Shown in pieces: positions 48,543-59,126 of a stretch of 64,000 nucleotides of DNA. Where the stretch lies: contig CAJNDS010002745.1 of assembly GCA_905221605.1 (NCBI GenBank), positions 422,501 to 486,500 on the forward strand, given 5' to 3'. The notes under the pieces are model-generated. The model saw only the letters and a list, made by a program, of their open reading frames with translations. It had not been told where the DNA came from and ran no database searches. Made by a program: the position numbers and the translations under genes. Every line of letters begins with the position of its first letter. The stretch's first letter is position 1. The stretch comes from Symbiodinium natans (lineage: Eukaryota; Sar; Dinophyceae; Suessiales; Symbiodiniaceae).

Positions 48543-49319
48543 CTGGAGGGTTTAGGGTCTAGGGTTTAGGGTTCTAGGGTTCTAGGGTTTAGGGTTTGGG
48601 GTTTAGGGTTTTGGGTTTTGGGGGGGGTTTGGGGGTTTGGATGTTTGGGGGTTTGGGGTTGATAAGGCCCCTGAACCAGTAACCCTAAACCCTAAACCCT
48701 GCGATATGAGGCTGTTTCACCGCAGAGCCCCTACAGAACCCAAAGCCCTGGACCTCACAACTAAAGAGGTTCACAGAGGGTCCGCAAACACAAGGCCCTA
48801 AACCCTAAACCTCAAACCCTAAACCCTAAATTTAAACCCTAAACCCTAAACCCTAAACCCTAAACCCTAAACCCTAAACCCTAAACTAAAGGGCACAACC
48901 TTAGGGGGCCGAGGTCGAGTCCCAAGAGCTCTAGGGCACTAAGTCTTCAAGAGCCAGGCTGCGCGCGGCTTGATTCCTTGAAGAGGGGGTGTTGAGCCTA
49001 AACCCTAAACCCTAAACCCTAAACCCTAAATCCTAAACCCTAAACCCTAAACCCTAAACCCTACCCGGGGGAGGGGGGGAGGGCCATAAGTTCGTGAGCT
49101 TCTTGACAGGCTTAGCCCTAAACCCCAAAGTAGGAGGCACAAATAAACAGCATCTGCGCCCAATCGTCCTCTGGACTTTAAGGCTCTTTCGGCTGTGACT
49201 TAGGGCATAGGACTCCAAAATTTGGGGCTTAGCTTTCTTAAACCCTCAAGTCTTAACCTCAACTCTTTTCCCTAATCCGTTTAGGGATCCTCTATCTGAA
49301 GGTTGACTCCACAACAATC

Positions 49320-49508
49320 ATGTCTCAAACACATCCCGAAACCCCAGGCCCCAAGGGTATTCCGAAGCAGGACCCAGCACTTGCAGATATTCCCTTAAAG
49401 CCTAGACAATATAGTACATATTCTTATGATTCTTCTGAGTATGTCGTTCTGATAAGCCAAAATATGCACAAAGTACCTTTCTTTGCCCTACCTCACACCC
49501 TACACTGA
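49320..49508 (+). CDS. Candidate plus ORF, convergent with the WW gene
   Basis: 62 codons: HPETPGPKGIPKQDPALADI then QYSTYSYDSSEYVVLISQNM, ending TLH plus TGA. Protein-like; it overlaps the end of the WW gene by a few bases. No family. Confidence 0.3.
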   Translation: MSQTHPETPGPKGIPKQDPALADIPLKPRQYSTYSYDSSEYVVLISQNMHKVPFFALPHTLH

Positions 49509-49592
49509 AGAGCGACGTTCCTTTGTGCGCGTGGAGGCTTTCTTCTTCTTGGCGTCTGCCTGCTCCAGTGGACCATGGTGCAAGTGTTGGAG
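49500..49592 (-). CDS. WW gene, probable last exon
   Basis: Acceptor CACTCTAG, reading LQHLHHGPLEQADAKKKKAS then TRTKERRSSV and TAG. Basic C-terminus. Phase 0, compatible with the preceding exon 50361-50432. Confidence 0.5.
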   Translation of the reverse strand, partial: LQHLHHGPLEQADAKKKKASTRTKERRSSV

Positions 49593-50133
49593 CTAGAGTG
49601 TTGGGTCTTGGAACGAGGCTTCCCAGAAACTCCTAAACCTTAAGCCCTATAAGCCCTATAAACCCTATAAACCCTATAAACCCTATAAACTCTACAAACC
49701 CTATAGACCCTAGACCCTAAACGTTATAAACCCTAAGCCGATTAAGGGGACCTCAGCCCTAAACCCGAAAACAAAAAGAGAAGGGCACTACTGGGCATCC
49801 GAACTACGGTGTACAGGGTTTGGGGTGTTTGTGCTTTGAGTTCAGAGTTTATAGGGTTCACGCTCTAGAAGTGTCAGGAAACAGGATTAGGCTAGAGGGG
49901 GTCTGTACCGGATCTTACTAGGGTTCAGGGTTTGGTTTGTTTCGGCTTAAGGGTTTGGGGGTAGAGTGTTCAAGGTTCAACTATCAGACATGAGGTTTAG
50001 GAGTCCAGAGTGTCTTTGGGTTTAGGGTCCTGCTTAAGGAATCTTCAGCCTCTAATGTCCTCGCGCTACGACAGGGTTTAGGGACTAGGGTTACCCTAAA
50101 TTCTCAACCCTCCAGCCTATAACCCCTCAGCAG

Positions 50134-50187
50134 ACCCCTCTTAATGAAGGCATGCGTGGGAGGCTCACTCAGCTCCAGACACACAAG
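50134..50187 (+). CDS. Candidate internal exon
   Basis: 54 nt, acceptor CTCAGCAG, donor CACAAG|GTTCTT. Reads TPLNEGMRGRLTQLQTHK. Plus strand, within a WW-gene intron. Confidence 0.3.
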
Positions 50188-50360
50188 GTTCTTAACCCTT
50201 TCCTAGGATGCCCAGTACAAGCCACAACCCTGAACCCAATGCGCAAAAACAAATATCCGACCCAACTCAGAACCCCTATAGCCGCGGTTTAGGGTTTAGG
50301 GTTTAGGGTTTAGGGTTTAGGGTTTAGGGTTTAGGGTTTAGGCCCCAGAAATCTACAAAC

Positions 50361-50432
50361 TGACGGGGCCTTCTTGTCAATGGTGGAGCCCGCAGGTGGC
50401 TCGAACTGTGATTTCCCAAGCTTCTCGTTCAC
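50361..50432 (-). CDS. WW gene, exon carrying the end of the WW domain
   Basis: 72 nt, acceptor CACTGAAG, donor TCA|GTTTGT, phase 0-0. Reads VNEKLGKSQFEPPAGSTIDK then KAPS. VNEKLGKSQFEPP is the C-terminal strand of a WW domain, with Phe replacing the second Trp. Confidence 0.7.
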
Positions 50433-50789
50433 CTTCAGTGAGGGGTTTAGGGTTTAGGGTTTAGGGTATAGGGTTTAGTTTAGGGTTTAGGGTTTAGGGT
50501 TAGGGTTTAGGGTTTTGGGTTTACTTACGGTTTAGGGTTTGGGTTCGGCATCTCAAGTCCAGACATTCACTAGTCAATCAGTGTGTGTGGACACCCACCC
50601 ACCCACCCAGAGAATCCCATAACATCACCCTAAATCCGTTTCCAGTAGGCCCTCAACTCCCAAAGCCCAGTAGGCGCTAAACCCTACACCTTAAGCGGTT
50701 TAGGGTTTAGGGTTTAGGGTTCTAGGGTTCTAGGGTTCTAGGGTTTAGGGTTCTAGGGTTCTAGGGTTTTAGGGTTCTAGGGTTCTAAA

Positions 50790-51136
50790 GCGACGGAACA
50801 TGGCCACCAGCTCGTTCGGGTTGAACTGGTGCTTGTACTTCTGGTGCAAGTAGGGTTTGGGGTGTAGAGTTTAGGGTTTAGGGTTTAGGGTTTAGGGTTT
50901 AGGGTTTAGGGTTTAGGGTTTAGGGTTTAGGGAGTTGCAACCTAAGGAATATGACGAAAAGCCCAGGTAAGGGTCCTTAACTTACACCCCTGCTTACAAC
51001 TTGGGTGCCCGTACTTGTGCGGCTAGGATTTTGGGGCCACAGAAGTACCTGGAAGGTCCTCCCCTTACTCTACGAACTGCAGATAAGCACTGCAGATAAG
51101 GGACTTGCAGCCTCAATGGTCAGACCGGAACCCTAA
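50790..51136 (+). CDS. Candidate three-exon plus gene B
   Basis: Exons 50790-50848, 50931-50966 and 51043-51136. Borders: AA|GTAGGG; TTTAG (end of a telomeric array) | G; CCCAG|GTAAGG; GGCCACAG|. Phases agree (2, 2). Pieces read MATSSFGLNWCLYFWC, ELQPKEYDEKP and STWKVLPLLYELQISTADKG, ending in CCC TAA where telomeric repeat starts. Intron 1 is almost pure TTTAGGG; intron 2 is 76 bp. Exon 1 is also open on minus (KYKHQFNPNELVAMFRR), so exon 1 is the weak link. Confidence 0.4.
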
Positions 51137-51452
51137 ACCCTAAAAAAACCTTTTAGGGTTTAGGGTTTAGGGTTTAGGGTTTAGGGTTTAGGGTTTAGGG
51201 TTTAGGGTTTAGGGTTTAGGGTTTAGGGTTTACGGTTTAGGGTTTAGGGTCAAACCCTGAACCCAATCTGAGCGCCCTCAGAACTCTACTTCTAGCTAGG
51301 AGGGAACCCTAATCCCAAAGCCCTCCTTATGGGGTGGAGGGCTTGCGGTTTTTCGAGCTTAGAGTTCAGAGTTTACAGTGCAAGCTGCCTGAACCCTAAA
51401 AACCCCAAACACGAAACCCTAAACCCTAAACCCCATGAAGTAGGGCATCGGC

Positions 51453-51474
51453 ATAGTAGATTTTGCCAGTGCTC
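51453..51474 (-). CDS. WW gene, 22-nt microexon
   Basis: Acceptor GCGGCCAG, one nt plus STGKIYY, donor TAT|GCCGAT (GC type). Completes the WW domain between 52704-52750 and 50361-50432: MRKS-R-STGKIYY-VNEKLGKSQ. A GT donor 21 nt further on would insert ADALLHG and break the domain. Confidence 0.6.
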
Positions 51475-52504
51475 CTGGCCGCTCTCGTGCACTAGACTCC
51501 TGACATACCTCATCTTCTCGATCAGCTTCAACGCCCGCTACAAAACCCAACGCCAAGAAAAAACAAAGAGGCCTTACTTAACCTTGAACTTTTTTAAAGC
51601 AAGAAGCATCGAGTGTGTCCCGAATCCGAAACCTCTACCCTAAACCCTAAACCCTAAACCCTAAACCCTAAACACTAAACCCTAGCACTCAGACCCTAGG
51701 CCCTAGGCTTCCAAAGCTCTTCTCTCATGCGCCCGAACCGAGACACCCCGACACCCCGAACTCCCTTACTCAAGGAAGAGTACTTACAGGCAGGGTTCAG
51801 GGTTTAGAGTTTCTAGCTTAGAATTTAAGGGTTTAGGGTTTAGGGTTTCGGGTTTAGGGTTTAAGGTTTAGGGCTCTGTACACTGTACTAGCCTTGAACA
51901 TGGTACCCGCAATAACAAGACTTGTATTGCAGCCCTCTTCAGGGCCCGGCCTCATAACCCTACTTACGACTTTCGGGGCCCCTACTTTTTAGGGTTTAGG
52001 GTTTAGGGTTTAGGGTTGAGTCTTCAACCCTAAATTGCCCTAAACCCCAAACCCGAAACCCTAAACCCCAAACCCTAAACCCCAAACCCTAAACCCTAAA
52101 CCCCCCAATCCCAATGACGACTGCAGAGGCCTACGTATTCCTCGACTCAGGGGTATTTGGGGGGCCGTTGGCCCTAGGGCCTAAGGCCTAAAGCCTCCGT
52201 GAGTCTGAGGTAGGCTACTGGTCCCCTAATGCGATCTAAGGGTTTAGGGTTTAGGGTTTAGGGTTTAGGGTTTAGGGTTTAGGGTTGCATGGTCCCTTCA
52301 GAGTTGAGGATGAAGGGAAGGGACCTCAATATGGTCCCTTCAGGGGGTTTTATGGGGTACATGTGGGTTCGCCATAAAGCCGATATCAAAGGACCATGTA
52401 ACTACCCTAAGAGCGAGTGCGGACGTGGAGCCTCTAGAACCTTCCCTCCCCCCAACCATCGGAAATCGGATGTTGAACTTGCAAGTCTGCCACAACTGAC
52501 GCCC

Positions 52505-53000
52505 GCCTAAACACTAAACCCCAAACCCTAAAACCCTAATTAAACCCTAAACCCTAAACCCTAAACCCTAAACCCTAAACCCTAAACTCCAAACCCTATA
52601 CCCTAAACCCGAAGCCCTAAACCCTAAACCCCAAACCCCAAACCGTAAACCCTATACCCTAAACCCTAAACCCTAAACCCTAAACCCAAACCCGCCGGGC
52701 TTCCTGGACTTGCGCATCTCCCACCCCTCCGGGAGCTGCCGCTGCAGGGCCTGCTCGGACGGACAAGGTCTAGGGTTTAGGGTTTAGGGTTTAGGGTTTA
52801 GGGTTTAGGGTTTAGGGTTTAGGGTTTAGGGTTTAGGGTTTAGGGTTAGGGTTTAGGGTTTAGGGTTTAGGGTTTAGGGTTTAGGATTTAGGGTTTAGGG
52901 TTTAGGGTTTAGGGTTAGGGTTTAGGGTTTAGGGCGTAGGGCATAGGGTTTATGGTTAGGGTTCAGGGTTTAGGGGCGTTTGGGGTTTATAGGGTTTAGA
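52505..53000. repeat. CCCTAAA then TTTAGGG arrays around the WW exon
   Basis: CCCTAAA with CCCTATA and CCCGAA variants 52505-52690; TTTAGGG 52770-52950, then GGCGTAGGGCATAGGG variants. Inverted pair flanking 52704-52750. Confidence 0.9.
52704..52750 (-). CDS. WW gene, exon carrying the first WW tryptophan
   Basis: 47 nt, acceptor TCCGAGCAG, reading ALQRQLPEGWEMRKS plus AG, donor AG|GAAGCC (GA type). LPEGWEMR is a diagnostic WW-domain opening. Overhang AG plus G of the microexon gives Arg. Confidence 0.7.
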
Positions 53001-53118
53001 AACTGAATACCTACTTGTAGGCTCTTGATTCTGAAGCCCCTGTAGGGGTTCTCAAAGGCTTTGGGCTTGTTTTAAAGCTTAGTAAGGGCTTAGGGTTTAG
53101 GGTTTAGGGTTTAGGGTT

Positions 53119-53225
53119 AGTAGCCCAGTACCCATATCATAGTAAGGGCACCCTTGTTTGGGTTGGTTACTTAAGGGAACCCAGAACCCAAAAAAAGGGT
53201 TCAAGGGTACCACTGGGCTACCAAG
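53119..53225. repeat. Inverted-repeat element family B, copy
   Basis: Ends GTAGCCCAGTACCC and GGGTACCACTGGGCTACC inverted; interior GGTTGGTTACTTAAGGGAACC. Bordered by TTTAGGG on both sides. Confidence 0.65.
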
Positions 53226-53527
53226 AAGGTGGACCCTAAGCCGTTTAGGGTTTAGGGTTTAGGGTTTAGTTTTTTTTCCAAAGGTGTGGTGTGTGGGGTT
53301 GACCGGGGGCTTATGTACTGACTACTGCCACGTTTTTTTCGTGCGCCGCTCATCTAGGCCTCATCACCAAGCACATGATGACCTCATGGAGGATTTTCCG
53401 GGCAAAGTTTATAAGGATTTAGGCGTCCTTCGACTTGGGTTCAGTTTTCCTTTCGGGGTAGTACCCTGAATACAGGGCTCTGTATTTGTATAGCAGCCCC
53501 GCACGGTAAATTTAGAGAATCCTCCAG

Positions 53528-53701
53528 ATGCAAACTACCATTCGTTGGTCAGCACGTTGCTCGTTCCCGGCACAAGAAAACACGCATGTCATTCCAGTGA
53601 TGATGTCCCAATGGTTTTCGGCTCATTCGGTGAGGTCTGTATGGTTACGGGATTCAAACGTGATGGTTCAAGGGTTTCGAGTTGGGGCTCTTTACTTTTG
53701 A
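53528..53701 (+). CDS. Small ORF, 57 codons
   Basis: ATG to TGA: MQTTIRWSARCSFPAQENTH, VIPVMMSQWFSAHSVRSVWL and on. The ATG follows CTCCAG, so it could also be an exon. No telomeric units inside. Function unknown. Confidence 0.3.
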   Translation: MQTTIRWSARCSFPAQENTHVIPVMMSQWFSAHSVRSVWLRDSNVMVQGFRVGALYF

Positions 53702-53782
53702 GCACCCTAAACCCTAAACCCTAAAGCGACTAAACCCTAAACCCTAAACCCCAAAGCCTGCGCCCTAAACCTTAACCCAAGC

Positions 53783-53851
53783 CTGCGAGGCTGCCGCTGG
53801 CCCCGTCACTTGTGCAGGTGCAGCGGGCTTCCTGCCAAGAGAAATTTCAGC
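53783..53851 (-). CDS. WW gene, most upstream exon found
   Basis: 69 nt, acceptor GCGGTACAG, reading AEISLGRKPAAPAQVTGPAA then ASQ, donor CAG|GCTTGG (GC type), in phase with 52704-52750. Pro/Ala linker preceding the WW domain. Confidence 0.5.
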
Positions 53852-54901
53852 CTGTACCGCTTGGGTCTAAGGTTTAGGGTTTGGGGTTTAGGTTTTTGGG
53901 TTCAGGCGTCTGTAGTTGAGGGCGTTGGCATGGGTTTGTTAGGGGTTGAGGGTTCAGGGCCTAGTTAAAGGCAGCGTGAAAAAAAAAAACAGAGTTAAGC
54001 ACAGGCTGGCTGATCAGTAGGATATAACATTGGCAAAAATGGTCATGAGTTACTCCCTGCAAGGCTGTACCCCTAAAGGGTACCCTCAAAAACTGGAAGG
54101 TTCAGGGTTTAGGAAGAAGGGAGGGTTCAGGGTTTAGGGCTGTAACCCTATGCCCTAAAGCCTGACAAGCTCGAGGATGCTTCTTTGTTGGGAGAGCCAA
54201 GATTGGGAGCCTGTGGGTTTAGGGTTTAGGGCTTAGGGATGTTTAGGCTTTATGGTTGTTGTCCAGGGTTGTAGGAGTGTTGTAGGACTTGTGGTTTTAG
54301 GGTTCTCCCTGGCCACCTGACTCAAACGCATACGCGCTGGCCAAACATATCAGAGACTGTACGCACGACGCAAAGCAATTTCTAAGACACAGACGAAATC
54401 CTGCACTTGACCAGTATATACTGATACTCGCAGACAAGGAATCACAACACAGACACGAGCAGGTACAGTCACGCACACGTGCGACGAAAACGATACCAAC
54501 AAGATAAAACGTTCCAACCTAGCTAACGTACTGTAAACGCGGGCGTGCGCGCGACTTTGTGGCTGGCAGCGGCAAAGCACGTGGCAGGGACAGTATTTCT
54601 GAGTTTAGATCTTAGATGTTCGTGTTGTGCCTTTCAAAAAGGGTACTCTTCACATGAAAAAACGGGTTGCCACAAACCGGAAAAAACCTGACATATTCCC
54701 TCCCAAGGGTAGATTTGGGATTTCGTTGGTGTCGTCAAACCTCAACCCTAAACCCAGCAGTCTGGATTGGCTCTTCGATCTCCATGGCCTACGCTGCTTG
54801 CTCAGCCACCCGGCCGAAAAGTGATAGTGCTCAAAAACAGGGCAACATTTCGTTCCCCTTTAAACTCAAGTCTATGTTTATTTTGGTGTGGCAGAGCCAC
54901 C

Positions 54902-55330
54902 CGAAAAGTGGGAAAGTTTCAGGTTTTAGTGGGAAAGTTTCAGGTCTAAGTGGGAAAATGTCAGGTTTTCGTGGGAAAATGCCAGGTTTTAGTGGGAAAG
55001 TATCAGGTTGTAGTGGGGAAAGTTATGTCAGGTCAGGTTGAGGCCACAAAATGTGAGGATGTAGTTATCAATCAAAGGGTGGGAAAAGGTCAGGCTGCAC
55101 TGGGAAAATGTCAGGCTGTAGTGCTCCGAACCCAGGTTTGCACACCCGATGTCCGATTTGGACTGATGTCTGAAAGCACCCTCAATGTGATTTGTGCGAC
55201 GAGAAATTGCCTTCATGATGGCGATTATGTGTTTTTTCAGGTGCATTTGTCAGATTTTGTTGGGCTTTTGTCAGGTTTTGTTGGGTTTTTGTCAGGTTTT
55301 GTTGCGTTTTTGTCAGGTCTTGGTGGGGTT
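54902..55330. repeat. 21-bp GTCAGG minisatellites
   Basis: 54902-55040 and 55080-55125: units like GTGGGAAAATGTCAGGTTTTA. 55245-55330: GTCAGGTTTTGTTGGGTTTTT. Both have a 21-bp period and share GTCAGGTTTT. The small ORFs here are repeat translations. Confidence 0.85.
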
Positions 55331-55859
55331 ATGTTTGTACATACAAACACTTGAAGAGACCCGAAACAAAGAGTACATGGACGTAAATCCCTGATTAGAG
55401 AGTTGGGAATGCTCAGAGTTTCTCGGACCGAAACAGATGGAAAAATTAACTAATTTGCATTCAGGTGGAGGGCTTTGCAACAAGCGCTCGCCGATTTGTG
55501 CTTTCCCATGTTTGGGTGGGGTTTTTGCGCCAGAATGTGAAGAACATTTTCGGCTTCGGGTTCAGAATAGGCCGTGAGGTGTGAGCAATCTGAACAACTG
55601 AAGAATACAATCACCGTTTAGAGTAAATTGCTGCAAGCTCGTGGTTTGGATAGCAGACTTGCCTCTGGCCTCAAGATTCGAACAGCTAAGCTTTAAGCCT
55701 TTTGCGAGGTTTGCTGACCCCAGATTACAACTCAAAGCACTTCCCTCATCTAAACGCCTTGCAGCTGAAGGTAGCGCAAAAGCTGCAACGCGCTTTGTTA
55801 CCCTGGGAGTCCCCGGCCGCCATTTGCAAACATATCAAGTTCACTTTTTGAGTCCAAGC

Positions 55860-56387
55860 CTACACCCAGATGACCCTGGAAAAAGCCAAAGTTTGAGGCA
55901 CAAGGATTGGCAGACGTGCTGCAGTTACTGCTGCTAATGCTGCTGCCACCAGCTGACACCACATGTTCTGGCATCCTTCCTCCAATATTCCCCTAACAGT
56001 TTCTAAGGCTTCTGCATCACCTCCAAGACGCAGAAGGCGCCCTGACGTGACTGCTTTCACCGCCTGCACCAGGTTCACACGAAGTGATGACAGAGCCATC
56101 ATCCAAATTGCAGCAACAGCTGCACTTGTTGATTCTGCGGCGAGAACATACCTGCTAAGGGTCGCGCGGAGAGTCCGGAAGGCCATTATATGCAACTGGC
56201 CAAAAAAGATGGCTGTGGCACGAAAAGCTCGATTTCTATGAAATGGTCGGCTGGTGTATGTGCGGAAAAACATGGGCGGCACAAAAAATAACAAATCTCT
56301 GCGAATGAGCGCAGCCCGATCGCTGTAGAATGGCTGGCGCGCCCTCGCGCCTACTGAAACGATTCGAGCACTTGATGACTGCAACAC
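55860..56387 (-). CDS. Hypothetical protein, 175 codons
   Basis: Longest ORF in the array-free island. Reads RVNLVQAVKAVTSGRLLRLG then GDAEALETVRGILEEGCQNM. Arg/Ala-rich with a few hydrophobic stretches. No signal peptide or domain recognised; may be an exon or chance. Confidence 0.3.
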   Translation of the reverse strand: MLQSSSARIVSVGARARQPFYSDRAALIRRDLLFFVPPMFFRTYTSRPFHRNRAFRATAIFFGQLHIMAFRTLRATLSRYVLAAESTSAAVAAIWMMALSSLRVNLVQAVKAVTSGRLLRLGGDAEALETVRGILEEGCQNMWCQLVAAALAAVTAARLPILVPQTLAFSRVIWV

Positions 56388-56955
56388 GGCCTGCGGGACC
56401 TTTGTCAGGGCCGCAAGCAGGGCTGTTGTGGTATGTTTCTCGTGTGTTTTGAGTACGAGATGCTTGACCGTGGTAAACAGAATTGCATCAGGCTCGTCGT
56501 GCTCTTTTGAATCCCACTTGGCAGGCAGGCAATTTTGTATCTTTCGGCGAGGTGTGACAAAATGCTATCTTAGGGACAGAAAGAACGGCCAGAAGCAGTT
56601 TACAGAACATAGGAGCTGGCCACTTGGTTTGACCGAATGAACGAGTGAGAGAGCGAAGTGAGCCGTTCAATCTCATAAAGTTGGACAAGTCAAGTGTGAA
56701 TAGAGTTTACGGGGGGCCTTACAACGATAATACGAAAAATGGCCCCCACATTCATATTGCAACTGGGGTGTTCATTAGCAAACTTAAGGGGTAAAAGACC
56801 ACTAATCCTATAGACGAGTGAGTGAATTAAAGAACGAACCGGGGAAAAGAACACATGAACTCTTCAACTTACTACAGGCACCTTTCTACCCTACAGCACA
56901 CATGAAACATATACCAGCCTGAAGCCTCTTCAAGTAGAATGCCTCCCGACAGTGT

Positions 56956-57135
56956 GTCACGCACAAAACTTTCTCAATCCTTCTTCTCATCAAAAAGCAA
57001 CAGAAATTATGAGGTCGGAACATGCTTTGTCTCCACACCAATCTGTCACGTGCAAGACTTTCTCAATCCTTCTTCTCATTAAAAGAACAACAGAAATTAA
57101 TGAGGTCGGAACTTGCTCTGTCTCCAGACCAATCT
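56956..57135. repeat. 89/91-bp tandem duplication
   Basis: GTCACGCACAAAACTTTCTC at 56956 recurs as GTCACGTGCAAGACTTTCTC at 57045. Copies run to 57044 and 57135 with about 10 differences. Confidence 0.85.
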
Positions 57136-57331
57136 GTCAGAAGTACGCTGAGACACTCACACGACGCATTCCACTCATTTGAATCAAGAACTTGTACGGC
57201 ATTGTGCGGCGTTGTACACAAACAAGACACAGTACACCAGCATGTTGACTAGACACACAACTACAAAGCGCCTGCGCAACAACCAATCTTCTGAGCCACT
57301 GACACGAGCGCAGCTTTGCTCCAAGACCCTT

Positions 57332-57775
57332 TCAAGAACAACTGCACGAGAGCCCCCAGCTCAATTCCAAGAACGCAATCCGTCTTGCCTTGGATGCGCA
57401 ACACCATCCACACCCTTCAGCACAACACACTTGAGAGTGCAAGGACGTCTCATGCTTCGCATCAATCGGCCTGCCCCAGCCAGCTTCAAACGGGCTCGAA
57501 TCGCTTGAGACACATGTTCGGACGCTCATCTCACACTGCCTCATGACAACAGAGCACTGCAGACTCCAATTACAAAGTAAGGAGGCAGCTGCTCTCGCAC
57601 TCCGACGTACCTGTCCAGTGCAAGAAAAGCGCATCACCGTGTGGAAAAAGCAGCAATGACATCTTGCACTGAGCATAACACGTGGCGGCGGTGGCCCTTC
57701 AAACGTCCACCCGCCTGGTAATTCATCAAAAGGTATACACGCCCCACTTACCAAAATACCGCAGCACTCACTCAC
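57332..57775 (-). CDS. Hypothetical ORF, 147 codons, Cys-rich
   Basis: Reads SECCGILVSGACIPFDELPG through CEMSVRTCVSSDSSPFEAGW. Cys-rich without regular spacing. Shadowed by open plus frames. Low confidence. Confidence 0.25.
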   Translation of the reverse strand: MSECCGILVSGACIPFDELPGGWTFEGPPPPRVMLSARCHCCFFHTVMRFSCTGQVRRSARAAASLLCNWSLQCSVVMRQCEMSVRTCVSSDSSPFEAGWGRPIDAKHETSLHSQVCCAEGCGWCCASKARRIAFLELSWGLSCSCS

Positions 57776-58244
57776 CTAACAGGCTCTGAGGCGTGGACAG
57801 CCAAGAGAAAGAAGACCAGCAGAAGCACCAACATGGCGATGGCAAAATCAAAGATCGGAGGAAAGCTCTTGACGAACATGAACGAGTCTTACACATGAAG
57901 CGTTTCTCTCTTTCCATCGTTTCTAACTAAGCACAAGTTAATGTAAACTTGTGTGCGTGCAAGTGCATGTAGCGATGCTCTGAAATATGAAGTGTATATA
58001 TGCGGTACGTCCCCGCGTGCTCGAGACACTTGGCACAAGACCCAAAAGGGGGAACTACGCATGCGAACCAACACAGCGCACGCAAGCCCGGCTTACACTG
58101 ACAAAATTGAAACACCGTTTTTGTCAGTGATGTTAACGTATGATCAAAAAACAAAAGCCAAGTTTTGCAGATCTGCGACCTAAACATCACCACAATGCAG
58201 TCATCAATGTAAATTCGACAGACTCTTGAGGGTTTAGGGTTAAG

Positions 58245-58364
58245 GGATCAGGGTTTATGGAAACTGCATAGGGTTTGGGTCCCGAATAATTTCGAGCGAA
58301 AATTTTGAGCGAAAGTTTTTTGTAAATATTGGGTTTTATGATGGGGGCGGGGCAGGGGCCGGGG

Positions 58365-58396
<32 letters not shown>

Positions 58397-58850
58397 GCGG
58401 GGTGGTGCGTGGGGAGAGGAACTGGGCGGCAAGGAGATTTGGGGAGGGAGAAATTGATTGGACCCCTAAGGTTTTCATTTTATGCTACATATTTTGAACT
58501 CTCGACAATTCAAATTTAGGAATTTTTCGAAATTGAAGTCAATGGATTTCATTTAAATTCTTATTATAATTTCCAGAAATTGTACAGGGCTTGGGTCCCA
58601 AAAAGTTTTGAGCGAAAGATTCGAGCGTTTTGGAACCTAATTTATGTTTTGGGTGCCTCCCGGCCCTGGCTGGCCTCGTGGGACTCTTTGGGTGGGAAGG
58701 CCCCAGACGTTTAAGTAAATTGAGCATTTGGCCTCCCGGGAGCTGTGGATGAAAGTACCTAACTCTGCTTGTCAGGTGTTTAGACAAATAACCTGGGAAA
58801 ATTCACAATGATACCACATACAATTTCTATTTATTGTCTCTTGAGGATTT
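58245..58850. repeat. Dispersed repeat H, copy 2
   Basis: Cognate of 14271-14756. Contains two starts (GAAACTGCATAGGGTTTGGG at about 58260 and GAAATTGTACAGGGCTTGGG at 58575), a poly-G tract 58368-58396 and the common right end through TCTTGAGGATTTAGGG. Confidence 0.6.
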
Positions 58851-59040
58851 AGGGTTTAAGATTTAGGGTTTGGGGTTGAGGGTCTAAAGGAGCCTACACC
58901 CTAATCCCGAAATCACAGCTCCAACCCAACTTATAATCTGGAGGCGCCTACTTGTAAACCCTAAACCCTAAACCCTAAACCCTAAACCCTAAACCCTATA
59001 AACCCTAAGCCCTAAACCCTATAAACCCTAAACCCTAAGC

Positions 59041-59126
59041 CCCGATTGGCTGGGCTGCCCAGCTCCGCAGCCGGCTTCTCCTGGCGAGGAGGAAAGCTCC
59101 CTAGCGCACGTCCCCGAAACCTCGCG
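59041..59126 (-). CDS. Candidate exon
   Basis: Acceptor AAGTTCAG, reading REVSGTCARELSSSPGEAGC then GAGQPSQSG, running into GG|GCTTAGGG (GC donor at array edge). Function unknown. Confidence 0.35.

Larger units (their letters stand above)
54230..58215. other. 4-kb island without telomeric arrays
   Basis: No TTTAGGG/CCCTAAA tracts for 4 kb. Contains minisatellites (54902-55125 and 55245-55330), an 89-91 bp tandem duplication (56956-57135) and two modest minus ORFs. No recognised domain. Possibly a large insertion into the array-rich background. Confidence 0.5.

Noticed and set aside
50784-50850. Minus exon KYKHQFNPNELVAMFRR
   Set aside because: Looks coding, but it would interrupt the WW domain between 51453 and 50432; the plus-strand reading fits gene B in phase. 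Left unresolved rather than called.
51509-51537. 29-nt minus exon (RALKLIEKM) with TTTTGTAG and GTATGT borders
   Set aside because: Good splice signals, but including it breaks the WW-domain join between 52704 and 51474; probably fortuitous or alternative.
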